From: Chitinimonas sp036961565
Lineage (GTDB): Bacteria; Pseudomonadota; Gammaproteobacteria; Burkholderiales; Chitinimonadaceae
Assembly (NCBI RefSeq): GCF_036961565.1
Contig: NZ_JBAMDD010000002.1
Span: 62,001 to 126,000 of the forward strand
Direction: 5' to 3'
DNA length: 64,000 nt
The notes beneath the pieces were generated by a model that did no database searches, was not told where the DNA came from, and worked only from the letters and a program-made list of their open reading frames with translations. Positions within the stretch are counted from its first letter, which is position 1, and each line of letters opens with the position of its first letter. Shown here piece by piece: positions 52,681 to 60,956 of the stretch. A program made the position numbers and the translations under genes.

Positions 52681-53487
52681 TCAGCGGGTATAGAAGATAG
52701 GGTTGCCGCCGTTGTGCTCGGCCATGGTCAGGCGCATCGGCGCGCCGCTGTCAACCCGATTGACATCCACATTGCCCTCATAGCCCGAACCGGTATCGAT
52801 ATGGCAATGCGACTGATGGATGACCGGATAGGGTACCGGGTTATGGCCGCAATAGGTCAGCGACAGCCCCTCCCGCCAACTGGGGCCACGGTGTTCCAGC
52901 GCCGCCACGGCAGCCTCATCCGCCAGGTTGCGGCTCCAGATCAACCGCTCCACCGCCTTGTCGTCGGCACTGTCGAGCTTGGCATCCAGATCCGCATCGC
53001 GGTACAGCGACATATCGGCCGGCGATTGCAGCAAGGCGGCATGCACCACATTGAATCGCTCGGAGGTGCCCGGCCCCACCACCAGCACATGCGGCAAGCG
53101 CTCCACCACCCGTGCGGCAGACTGCAGGGCCGGGTCACGCTTGAGTATGGAGCCCAGCGCCCAGCCGCCACCATTCGCCACCGACAAGGCGATGGCAGCA
53201 TCGTCGCCGGTCAGGGCATTGAGCAGCATCTGCTCATGATTGCCCAGCACGCAATAGAACCAGGGCTGGGCCAGCAGCTTGAGGCAGCCCATGGCATCCG
53301 GCCCCCTATCCACCAGATCGCCAGTGGCGAACAATCTGTCGCCCCTATCCGGATTGAAACCCGAGAGCACCAGCAACACCTCCAGATCCCGCCGGCAGCC
53401 ATGCAGATCGCCCACGACAAAATCGCGACCTTTTTCGTTGCGCGGCAAGAAGGCGACGCGTGGCGTCACAGGGGCGGTATCGGGCAT
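52681..53487 (-). CDS. Serine/threonine-phosphatase-like metallophosphoesterase
   Basis: The 268-residue protein has the metal-site set of the lambda phosphatase/ApaH-like group: VVGDLHGCRRDL, FATGDLVDRGPDAMG, CVLGNHEQM and the later YCGHNPVPYPVIHQ. It should be a Mn-dependent phosphoesterase acting on phosphoproteins or dinucleoside polyphosphates. The length is like bacterial PrpA/PrpB or ApaH. It lies in the same direction between queA and tgt, 29 bases after queA; its link with queuosine is not evident. Confidence 0.9.
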   Translation of the reverse strand: MPDTAPVTPRVAFLPRNEKGRDFVVGDLHGCRRDLEVLLVLSGFNPDRGDRLFATGDLVDRGPDAMGCLKLLAQPWFYCVLGNHEQMLLNALTGDDAAIALSVANGGGWALGSILKRDPALQSAARVVERLPHVLVVGPGTSERFNVVHAALLQSPADMSLYRDADLDAKLDSADDKAVERLIWSRNLADEAAVAALEHRGPSWREGLSLTYCGHNPVPYPVIHQSHCHIDTGSGYEGNVDVNRVDSGAPMRLTMAEHNGGNPIFYTR

Positions 53488-53516
53488 GACAGGATTATGG
53501 CAGCAGACGGCAGGTT

Positions 53517-54533
53517 TTACCGCCGCTCCAGCAGCATTGCATCTCCGTAACTGAAGAAACGGTATTCCTCACGCACAGCATGAGCATAGGCCAGTTGCAT
53601 GCGCTCGTAGCCGGCAAAGGCCGACACCAGCATCAGCAGGGTGGATTTGGGCAGGTGGAAGTTGGTAATGAGTGCGTCCACCAGCCGGAATTCATAACCC
53701 GGCGTGATAAAGATGTCGGTATCACCAACGGGCTCGGCCATATCACCATGCTGGCACGAGGCCTCCAGCGCACGCAAGCTGGTGGTACCCACCGCCACGA
53801 TACGGCCACCCTGTTCGCGGGTGCGGCGTATGGCGGCCTGTGTTTCGGCAGGTATGCTGTAACGCTCGTGGTGCATGCGGTGCTCGGCCAGATTCTCCAC
53901 CCGCACGGGCTGGAAAGTACCTGCCCCCACATGCAGGGTCAAACGGGCATGCGCCACACCCTGCCCCGCCAGCGTAGCCAACATGGCATCGGTAAAGTGC
54001 AGGCCCGCAGTCGGCGCCGCCACCGCACCGGGCTCCCGCGCGAATACGGTCTGGTAGCGCTCCGCATCGGCACCGTCGGGCGCGTGTTCTATATAGGGCG
54101 GCAAGGGCAAGGCACCGGCAGCGTCCAGCACCGTCAACACCGGTTGCTCAAAGCGCAGATGAAAGAACTCGCCCTGCCGCGCCAGCATCTCCGCCCGCCA
54201 AGTGCCACCAAAGTGCAACCAGCTACCGGGCTTGGGCGATTTGCTGGCGCGCACCATGGCCAGCGCCTCGTGCTCGTTCAGCACCCGCTCCACCATGGCC
54301 TCTACCTGGCCGCCACTGTCCTTCTGCCCCAGCAAGCGCGCCTTGATGACGCGGGTATCGTTCAGCACCAGCAGGTCGCCCGCGCGAAGCAAGCTGGGCA
54401 GCTCGGCAAATCGCCTGTCCGCCATCCCATCTTGCACGGGCAAATGAAGCAGGCGGCTACCGCCCCGCTCGGCAGGGGGAAACTGGGCGATCAGGTGATC
54501 GGGCAGGAAATAATCGAAATCGGAGAGCTGCAT
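53517..54533 (-). CDS. queA: S-adenosylmethionine:tRNA ribosyltransferase-isomerase
   Basis: From ATG 54533 the 338-residue protein begins LSDFDYFLPDHLIAQFP and contains LLVLNDTRVIKARLLG, VAAPTAGLHFTD, HVGAGTFQPVRVEN, TSLRALEA and TNFHLPKSTLLMLVSAFAG. It makes epoxyqueuosine on tRNA from preQ1 and SAM. An ATG at 54551 would add six residues. It heads the queA-phosphatase-tgt set. Confidence 0.96.
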   Translation of the reverse strand: MQLSDFDYFLPDHLIAQFPPAERGGSRLLHLPVQDGMADRRFAELPSLLRAGDLLVLNDTRVIKARLLGQKDSGGQVEAMVERVLNEHEALAMVRASKSPKPGSWLHFGGTWRAEMLARQGEFFHLRFEQPVLTVLDAAGALPLPPYIEHAPDGADAERYQTVFAREPGAVAAPTAGLHFTDAMLATLAGQGVAHARLTLHVGAGTFQPVRVENLAEHRMHHERYSIPAETQAAIRRTREQGGRIVAVGTTSLRALEASCQHGDMAEPVGDTDIFITPGYEFRLVDALITNFHLPKSTLLMLVSAFAGYERMQLAYAHAVREEYRFFSYGDAMLLERR

Positions 54534-54745
54534 GGCTAAAAAATTCGGCATGTACCAGGAAAACGCGCCATTATATCAGCCCGCCTGCCGCTGCCCCGAC
54601 CCGGCGTCCGCCGCTAGGACATCAGCGTAAACCCTTACGCAGCGCACATTTCCGCAACAAGCACGGTCTATTTTCGAGCGGGCGCTTGACCGAATTTTCG
54701 GCGATCTGTAGACAACGTGCGCGCATCTGCGGCAAACTCGCCGCC

Positions 54746-55234
54746 ATGACTCAGCCGACACAGCACAATTTGGCTGGACAGCCCAAAGACATTTTGGTAA
54801 TGCACGGACCGAACCTCAATATGCTCGGCCGCCGCGAACCACAATACTATGGCGCTGACACCCTTGCCAGCATAGACGCTCGTCTTATCGAGCAGTCGCG
54901 TGCTGCCGGCTTGTCCTGCACCACCTTTCAATGCAATAGCGAAGCTGCGCTGATAGAGCGCATCCACGCCGCCTTCACCGACGGCACCGGCTTCGTCATC
55001 ATCAACCCGGCCGCCTATACCCATACCAGCGTCGCCCTGCGCGATGCGCTGGCGGCGGTCAAGTTGCCATTTATCGAAGTTCATCTCTCCAACGTCCACG
55101 CCCGCGAGCCGTTCAGGCATCACTCGTATTTTTCCGACCTCGCGGTGGGCGTTATCTGCGGGCTGGGCGCAGCCGGTTATGGCTATGCGCTACAGCACGC
55201 GATTGACTATCTGAATCGCCAAATGTCGACCTGA
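54746..55234 (+). CDS. aroQ: 3-dehydroquinate dehydratase, type II
   Basis: From ATG 54746 the 162-residue protein has VMHGPNLNMLGRREPQYYG with the catalytic Tyr35, INPAAYTHTSVALRDAL, EVHLSNVHAREPFRHHSYFS with the catalytic His and GLGAAGYGYALQ. It is slightly longer than usual because of ~14 extra N-terminal residues; the start could also be ATG 54800 in the VMHG segment. It catalyses step three of the shikimate pathway. It is followed by accB after 53 bases, a common order. Confidence 0.95.
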   Translation: MTQPTQHNLAGQPKDILVMHGPNLNMLGRREPQYYGADTLASIDARLIEQSRAAGLSCTTFQCNSEAALIERIHAAFTDGTGFVIINPAAYTHTSVALRDALAAVKLPFIEVHLSNVHAREPFRHHSYFSDLAVGVICGLGAAGYGYALQHAIDYLNRQMST

Positions 55235-55287
55235 CGCAAGCCTTCAGGCCAGACAAGACAAACCAATACCTAAAAAAGGGAACGGGC

Positions 55288-55743
55288 ATGGATCTACGCA
55301 AGCTCAAAAAGCTGATCGACCTCGTGGAAGAATCCGGCATTGCCGAGATTGAAGTTACCGAAGGCGAAGAAAAAGTCCGCATCACCCGCGTATCGCAAAA
55401 CGCCCCGGTGATGTATGCACAAGCCCCCATGCAGCAATACAGCATGCCCAGCAGCGCCCCCGCTGCACCCGCTGCCGTGGAAGCCCCGGCTGCCAGCGCC
55501 CTGCCCGAAGGCACGCCGCTCAAGTCGCCCATGGTGGGCACCTTCTATCGTGCTTCCAGCCCGGGTGCCAAGGCCTTTGTCGAAGTGGGCCAGCAGGTCA
55601 ATGTCGGCGATACCCTCTGCATCATCGAAGCCATGAAGCTCCTGAACGAGATCGAAGCGGAAACCGCCGGTGTCGTCAAAGCCATCCTGGTCGACAATGG
55701 CTCGCCCGTTGAATACGGCGAGCCGCTATTCATCATCGGTTGA
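55288..55743 (+). CDS. accB: Biotin carboxyl carrier protein of acetyl-CoA carboxylase
   Basis: The 151-residue protein has an N-terminal helix domain (DLRKLKKLIDLVEESGIAEIE), an Ala/Pro-rich linker (~50-75) and a biotinyl domain with the biotin Lys117 in IIEAMKLLNEIE. It carries the carboxyl group between AccC and AccAD. The ATG follows AAAAAGGGAAC. It pairs with accC downstream. Confidence 0.97.
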   Translation: MDLRKLKKLIDLVEESGIAEIEVTEGEEKVRITRVSQNAPVMYAQAPMQQYSMPSSAPAAPAAVEAPAASALPEGTPLKSPMVGTFYRASSPGAKAFVEVGQQVNVGDTLCIIEAMKLLNEIEAETAGVVKAILVDNGSPVEYGEPLFIIG

Positions 55744-55831
55744 AATTCTGTGAGGCTGGAGGGATAGGACCCGAGGCTACCACTGCGCCCGCGCCCCATC
55801 CCCGGCTCCTCACCCCTCACGGAGTTAATCC

Positions 55832-57181
55832 ATGTTCGAAAAAATCCTGATTGCCAACCGGGGGGAGATAGCCCTCCGCATCCAGCGCGCCTGCCGCGAG
55901 ATGGGCATCAAAACCGTGGTTGTCCACTCCGAGGTCGACCGCGAGGCCAAGTACGTCAAGCTGGCCGATGAATCGGTCTGCATCGGGCCGGCACCATCGC
56001 CGCAGTCCTACCTGAACATCCCCGCCATCATTGCCGCCGCCGAAGTCACCGACGCCCAGGCCATCCATCCCGGCTACGGCTTTCTCAGCGAGAATGCCGA
56101 TTTTGCCGAGCGCGTGGAGCAAAGCGGCTTTGTGTTTATCGGCCCGCGTCCTGAATCCATTCGCCTGATGGGCGACAAGGTCAGCGCCAAGGACGCCATG
56201 AAAGCCTCCGGCGTCCCTTGCGTACCCGGCTCTGATGGCGCGCTGCCAGACGATAACGAGGAGATGCTGAAGATAGGCCGTCGCGTCGGCTACCCCGTCA
56301 TCATCAAGGCCGCCGGCGGCGGCGGCGGTCGTGGCATGCGGGTGGTGCGGCAGGAGGAAGACCTGATCCGGTCGGTGGAAATGACCCGCACCGAAGCCGG
56401 CGCCGCCTTTGGCAACCCGACTGTGTATATGGAGAAATTCCTCGAGAATCCTCGCCATATCGAGATACAGGTGCTGGCTGACGAATACGGCAATGCTGTG
56501 TTCCTGGGTGAGCGCGACTGTTCCATGCAGCGACGCCACCAGAAGGTGATAGAAGAAGCCCCCGCCCCCGGCATTACCGACAAGCAACGCAAGCGGGTAG
56601 GCGAAGCCTGTGCCGAGGCCTGCCGCCGCATCGGCTACCGTGGCGCCGGCACCTTCGAATTCCTGTTCGAGAACGGCGAGTTCTACTTTATCGAGATGAA
56701 CACCCGGGTACAGGTGGAGCACCCGGTGACCGAGCAGATCACCGGCATCGATATCGTGCAGGAACAGATACGCATTGCGGCAGGCGAGAAACTCCGCTTC
56801 AGCCAGAAGGATATCGTGCTCAAGGGTCACGCCATGGAATGCCGCATCAACGCGGAAGACCCGTTCAAGTTCATCCCCAGCCCTGGCAAGATCATCACCT
56901 ACCACCCACCGGGCGGCCCTGGCATCCGGGTCGATTCGCACATCTACCAAGGCTATACCGTCCCCCCCAACTATGACTCCATGGTGGGCAAGGTGATCGC
57001 CACCGGTGATACCCGCGAGCAGGCCATGGCGCGCATGCGCATTGCCCTGTCAGAGATGGCGGTGGAGGGCATCAAGACCAATATCCCCTTGCACCAGATG
57101 CTGTTTACCGACAAGGGCTTCGTCAAGGGCGGCACCTCCATCCACTACCTGGAGCACCTGCTGGCCGAGGCCAAGGGCTGA
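55832..57181 (+). CDS. accC: Biotin carboxylase subunit of acetyl-CoA carboxylase
   Basis: The 449-residue protein has the full biotin carboxylase set: KILIANRGEIALRI, IHPGYGFLSENA, the ATP-grasp loop KAAGGGGGRGMR, GERDCSMQRRHQKVIEEAP, FIEMNTRVQVEHPVTE and AMECRINAEDP. It carboxylates the biotin on AccB. Length is that of E. coli AccC. Confidence 0.98.
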   Translation: MFEKILIANRGEIALRIQRACREMGIKTVVVHSEVDREAKYVKLADESVCIGPAPSPQSYLNIPAIIAAAEVTDAQAIHPGYGFLSENADFAERVEQSGFVFIGPRPESIRLMGDKVSAKDAMKASGVPCVPGSDGALPDDNEEMLKIGRRVGYPVIIKAAGGGGGRGMRVVRQEEDLIRSVEMTRTEAGAAFGNPTVYMEKFLENPRHIEIQVLADEYGNAVFLGERDCSMQRRHQKVIEEAPAPGITDKQRKRVGEACAEACRRIGYRGAGTFEFLFENGEFYFIEMNTRVQVEHPVTEQITGIDIVQEQIRIAAGEKLRFSQKDIVLKGHAMECRINAEDPFKFIPSPGKIITYHPPGGPGIRVDSHIYQGYTVPPNYDSMVGKVIATGDTREQAMARMRIALSEMAVEGIKTNIPLHQMLFTDKGFVKGGTSIHYLEHLLAEAKG

Positions 57182-57240
57182 ACACCGCCAGGCCGACGCG
57201 GCTTGAGCGCATGACCGCGCGCAATAGCTGTTAAAATCCA

Positions 57241-57270
57241 CAGTGGCCGAGCCTTGATGCTCGGCCACTG
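57241..57270. other. 12-bp perfect hairpin between accC and prmA
   Basis: CAGTGGCCGAGC (57241-57252), loop CTTGAT, GCTCGGCCACTG (57259-57270). It is followed only by TCATTTCACG, so it is a weak terminator at best. It sits 29 bases before the prmA ATG and would affect prmA expression. Confidence 0.55.
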
Positions 57271-57299
57271 TCATTTCACGCTGCCCCTGGAGTATCGCC

Positions 57300-58184
57300 A
57301 TGCCCTGGCAAGAACTGCGTATCCACGCCGATTCCACCCACGCCGAAGCCCTGTCGGACGCCCTGTTTGACCTGGGTGCGCTCAGCGTCAGCATCGAAGA
57401 CGCCACCGCCGGCACCGAGCTGGAAAAACCCATTTTTGGCGAACCCGGCATGCCGCTGGAGCAGTTGTGGGAACAAAGCGTGGTAGTGGCCCTGCTGGAA
57501 GAAGACAGCGATGCTGCCCTGATGGTGGTGGCCGCCGCAGGCACAGCCGGCATCCCCTTGCCGCGCCATAGCGTCAGCCGGGTGGAGGAGCAGGACTGGG
57601 TGCGGCTGACCCAGTCGCAGTTCGAACCCATACAGGTATCGGACCGGCTGTGGATTACCCCCACCTGGCACGCGGCCACGCCCAATGCCATCAATATCGC
57701 ACTGGACCCTGGCCTGGCCTTTGGCACCGGCAGCCACCCCACTACCTGGCTATGCCTGCAGTGGCTGGATCACCAGGTGCGCCAGGGCGAGAGTGTGCTC
57801 GACTATGGCTGCGGCTCGGGCATCCTGGCTATCGCCGCCAAGCTTTTGGGGGCCGGCGAGACCCATGGCGTGGACATAGACGAACAAGCCATGACCGCCA
57901 GCCGGCAGAATGCCGAGCAGAATCACGTCAGTGCCGATTTCTTCCTGCCCGATGCCGCCCCGGATCGCACTTACGACCTGGTTGTCGCCAATATCCTGAC
58001 CAACCCGCTCAAGATGCTGATGCCACTGCTGGCCAGCCGCTGCCGCAGTGGCGGCCGCCTGGTGCTGTCCGGCATCCTGGCGGAACAAGCCGACGAAATC
58101 ATTAGCCTCTACGCCCCCGCATTCGAGCTGGCGGTATCCGCCGAGCGCGAGGGTTGGGTGCGGATTGCAGGTACACGCAGCTAA
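57300..58184 (+). CDS. prmA: Ribosomal protein L11 methyltransferase
   Basis: The 294-residue protein has an N-terminal substrate domain (~1-100) with SVSIEDATAG and EEQDWVRLTQSQFEP, then the methyltransferase domain with GLAFGTGSHPTT, VLDYGCGSGILAIAAKLLGA, VDIDEQAM, VVANILTNPLK and LVLSGILAEQ. It trimethylates L11 at several positions. It follows accC as in many betaproteobacteria. Confidence 0.96.
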   Translation: MPWQELRIHADSTHAEALSDALFDLGALSVSIEDATAGTELEKPIFGEPGMPLEQLWEQSVVVALLEEDSDAALMVVAAAGTAGIPLPRHSVSRVEEQDWVRLTQSQFEPIQVSDRLWITPTWHAATPNAINIALDPGLAFGTGSHPTTWLCLQWLDHQVRQGESVLDYGCGSGILAIAAKLLGAGETHGVDIDEQAMTASRQNAEQNHVSADFFLPDAAPDRTYDLVVANILTNPLKMLMPLLASRCRSGGRLVLSGILAEQADEIISLYAPAFELAVSAEREGWVRIAGTRS

Positions 58185-58272
58185 GTCGGCATGACACTTT
58201 ACGCACACCCCGGCCCCGCCTCATGCGGATAGTTAGACACGCCCGCAGAAGCTGCGGCTAAAATCCGGCTCC

Positions 58273-59604
58273 ATGTACCACATCACGCGCTGCCCCAACT
58301 GCCGCACCAGCTTCCGCGTCACCGACGCCCACCTCAGTGCCTTTGATGGCAAGGTGCGCTGCGGGCGATGTGCTTTCGTCTTCGACGCCCTGAGCCAGTT
58401 GCAAGGGGAATCGCGACCGCGTGAGGCAGCCAAGCCAGCGATCGCAGCCCCATCGCCCAAGGCCGCACCGGTGCCGGTGCCCGAGGTAGCGCAGCCCAAG
58501 CCCGAACCGACCAAGCCGAGCGCCGCCGAAACCCAGGCACAGGAAGACGCGGCCTACGGCCTGGACAGCGTCACCAGCCAGCTGGAGGCAGCAGCCGAAG
58601 CAGAACGTGACGGCAAGGATGACTCGCTCGCCAGCCAGAGCCTGCAACACCTGGCCAGCGTACTGTCCCAGGCCGGCCTGCCCGCCAGCTTGGCAGACGA
58701 TGCACCCAAGGCAGCAGCAGCCCATGCCGAACCGGACGGAATGCTGGAGCTGGACCTGAATTTCCGCGAAGCCGAACATGAGGCACCGATCCCGCCTACG
58801 CCTGACCCTGATCATCTGGGCGACGACCACGGCCTGCATGACCTGCCTGCCGGCGGCATAGAAGTCATCGAAATCCCCCCGGCCGAAGCAGCAGCCGCCT
58901 TTTCCAGCGCCGACTTCGAGGCCTGGCATAGCGCAACCAGCGCCAGTGTGGAAGCTGCCCTGCCGCCGGCCGAGACACCCGAGCCTGAACCCGCCGTGAT
59001 GGCAGCTGCATCACCCCTGGCCGGCGACACAGCAAGTGGCACCTATCGCCCTATTCTGACGGCGCAGGATGAAGCCATGCTGCGCGTGCCAGGCGGCCCC
59101 TCGCCCTGGCGTTGGTTGTGGAGCATACCGGCCCTGCTGGCCGCCATTGCGCTGGGCGGCCAGGTTGCCTACCGCTACCATACCGACCTGGCCATCCAGC
59201 TACCTGGCATAGCCCCCAAGCTGCAGCGGTTCTGCGCCATGGCAGGCTGCACCATGACCCTGCCAGCGCGAGCCGAATTCCTGCGTACCGAATGGAATGA
59301 GCTGGTATCACTACCCGAACACCCCAACCTGATCCAGCTGAACGCCACCCTGCGCAACCAGGCCAGCTACGCCCAGGCCCTACCCATGCTGGAGCTGACC
59401 CTGACCGACGATAACGACCGTATCGTCGCCCGCAAGGCCTTCTCCCCGCGTGACTACCTGGCCCCGCTGGCCGATGGCACCCCATCCCCCTTGCCGGCCA
59501 GCCTGGCTGCCAATGGCGAGTTGCGGGCCTTCCTGCAACTGGACCTGGGCGATATGCGCTCCAGCGGCTACACCCTGAGCTGGTTCTATCCGGTACGGCA
59601 CTAG
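58273..59604 (+). CDS. DUF3426 zinc-ribbon membrane protein
   Basis: The 443-residue protein begins with an MJ0042-type zinc ribbon (CPNCRTSFRV and CGRCAFVFDA), has a long Ala/Pro/Glu-rich low-complexity middle (~45-265), one TM segment (~280-300, WLWSIPALLAAIALGG) and a C-terminal DUF3426 domain (~310-440: FCAMAGCTMTLPARAEFL, ATLRNQASYAQALPMLELTL, DYLAPLADG, YTLSWFYPVRH). The function of the family is not known. It follows prmA, the usual order in betaproteobacteria. Confidence 0.92.
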   Translation: MYHITRCPNCRTSFRVTDAHLSAFDGKVRCGRCAFVFDALSQLQGESRPREAAKPAIAAPSPKAAPVPVPEVAQPKPEPTKPSAAETQAQEDAAYGLDSVTSQLEAAAEAERDGKDDSLASQSLQHLASVLSQAGLPASLADDAPKAAAAHAEPDGMLELDLNFREAEHEAPIPPTPDPDHLGDDHGLHDLPAGGIEVIEIPPAEAAAAFSSADFEAWHSATSASVEAALPPAETPEPEPAVMAAASPLAGDTASGTYRPILTAQDEAMLRVPGGPSPWRWLWSIPALLAAIALGGQVAYRYHTDLAIQLPGIAPKLQRFCAMAGCTMTLPARAEFLRTEWNELVSLPEHPNLIQLNATLRNQASYAQALPMLELTLTDDNDRIVARKAFSPRDYLAPLADGTPSPLPASLAANGELRAFLQLDLGDMRSSGYTLSWFYPVRH

Positions 59605-59716
59605 CCGGGCACCACCAGCCTGCACGGCACCGGCCCCGTGAATTCCACGCAAGCGGCTTGCTTTCATGGCTGTGGCTGTCGATACTGTAGATGCCATCAA
59701 ACGGAGGACAACAAAC

Positions 59717-60226
59717 ATGGCCACTGTGCTACTCAACGGCGAGCCGATAGGCGTGGGCGGCCGCTTTCCGCGCGTAGGCGACACCGCGCACAGCTTTATG
59801 CTGGTGGACACCAACCTCGGTGATGTCCCGCTGTCCAAGTTCATCGGCAAGCGCAAGATCATCGCCGTGGTACCCAGCGTGGATGCCGAAATCGGCCTGA
59901 GGATCACCCGCCGGCTGGAAAGCATTGCCGATGGCTTCCCCAACACCAAGTCCTTCGTGGTATCGGTTGATACCCCCTATGCCATGGCCCGGGTGATTGC
60001 CACCGAGGGCATACGCAAGGTGCACCTGCTCTCTACCCTGCGCGGCCGTGACTTCCACAAGGATTACGGCGTCATGATCACCGATGTACCACTGTCGGGC
60101 ATGATGTCCACCGCCCTGTTTGGTCTCGACGAAAACGATACCGTGCTGTTCGCCGAGCTGGTACAGGACGTCAACGCGGAACCGAACTACGACAAGCTGG
60201 CCGAAGCCATGCTGGCGCAGGAATGA
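59717..60226 (+). CDS. Cysteine-less thiol-peroxidase (Tpx) paralogue, probable pseudoenzyme
   Basis: From ATG 59717 (GGAGG at 59703-59707) the 169-residue protein aligns without gaps to the Tpx encoded directly downstream over at least the first 140 residues (FPRVGDT, GKRKII, VSVDTPYA, LLSTLRGRDFHKDYGV, LDEND, EPNYDKL). It has no Cys at all. The peroxidatic Cys60 is Gly60, the resolving Cys94 is Ile94, the catalytic Thr57 is Ala57 and the Arg132 of the true Tpx is Thr132. It cannot work as a thiol peroxidase. The frame is intact and has its own ribosome site and terminator, so it is probably expressed; a binding or regulatory role is inference. Confidence 0.88.
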   Translation: MATVLLNGEPIGVGGRFPRVGDTAHSFMLVDTNLGDVPLSKFIGKRKIIAVVPSVDAEIGLRITRRLESIADGFPNTKSFVVSVDTPYAMARVIATEGIRKVHLLSTLRGRDFHKDYGVMITDVPLSGMMSTALFGLDENDTVLFAELVQDVNAEPNYDKLAEAMLAQE

Positions 60227-60264
60227 CAGACATCGATTGAGCCCCATGCTCACCGTATCGCACG

Positions 60265-60299
60265 ACACCATTCCCGCTCCGGCGGGAATGGTGTTTTCT
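60265..60299 (+). terminator. Rho-independent terminator between the two Tpx-family genes
   Basis: CACCATTCCCGC (60266-60277), loop TCCG, GCGGGAATGGTG (60282-60293), then TTTTCT. The 12-bp stem is perfect. Confidence 0.88.
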
Positions 60300-60393
60300 A
60301 AGCCACCGAATCCCGCTGGTGCGACCGCCTCCCCGACCGGGAAGCTGCGCCGCCCGGCACCGACCTACCCGTTTTTCTAACCAGGAGTCCCCC

Positions 60394-60894
60394 ATGTCCA
60401 CCGTTACCCTGCGCGGCAACCCCATCCCCGTCAATGGCACCTTCCCCGTGGTTGGCAGCACCGCCCCAGCCTTCAAGCTGGTCGGCGCCGACCTGGCTGA
60501 CGCCACGCTGGAGACCTTTGCCGGCAAGCGCAAGGTGCTGAACATATTCCCCAGCATCGATACCCCGACCTGCGCCATGTCCACCCGCAAGTTCAATGCC
60601 GAAGCCGACAAGCTGGCCAACACCGTGGTGCTGTGCATCTCGGTCGATCTGCCATTTGCCCAGAAGCGCTTCTGCGGTGCTGAAGGCCTGAGCAATGTGG
60701 TTACGCTGTCCACCATGCGTGGCCGTGAATTCATTACCGACTACGGCGTCGACCTTGCCGGCGGCCCGCTGGCCGGCGTAACCGCACGTGCTGTGGTGGT
60801 GCTGGATGAAGCCAACAAGGTGATCCATGCCGAACTGGTGGGCGAAATTGCCGATGAGCCCAACTACGAAGCCGCGCTGGCCGTGTTGAAGTAA
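60394..60894 (+). CDS. tpx: Thiol peroxidase Tpx
   Basis: From ATG 60394 (AGGAG ribosome site) the 166-residue protein has the peroxidatic Cys60 in FPSIDTPTCAMS with Thr57, resolving Cys94 in FAQKRFCGAEG and Arg132 in VTARAVVVLD, the positions known for E. coli Tpx (Cys61, Cys95). It reduces H2O2 and lipid peroxides with thioredoxin. It is preceded by its Cys-less paralogue with a terminator between them, so it has its own promoter or read-through. Confidence 0.97.
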   Translation: MSTVTLRGNPIPVNGTFPVVGSTAPAFKLVGADLADATLETFAGKRKVLNIFPSIDTPTCAMSTRKFNAEADKLANTVVLCISVDLPFAQKRFCGAEGLSNVVTLSTMRGREFITDYGVDLAGGPLAGVTARAVVVLDEANKVIHAELVGEIADEPNYEAALAVLK

Positions 60895-60925
60895 ACACAG
60901 CCACGCACGGACTACGAGTCTGTTC

Positions 60926-60956
60926 ACAGGCCACCACTAGGTGGCCTGTTTTATTT
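60926..60956 (+). terminator. Rho-independent terminator after tpx
   Basis: CAGGCCACC (60927-60935), loop ACTA, GGTGGCCTG (60940-60948), then TTTTATTT. The end of the convergent LysR gene (stop at 60951-60953) lies in the U-tract. Confidence 0.88.
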
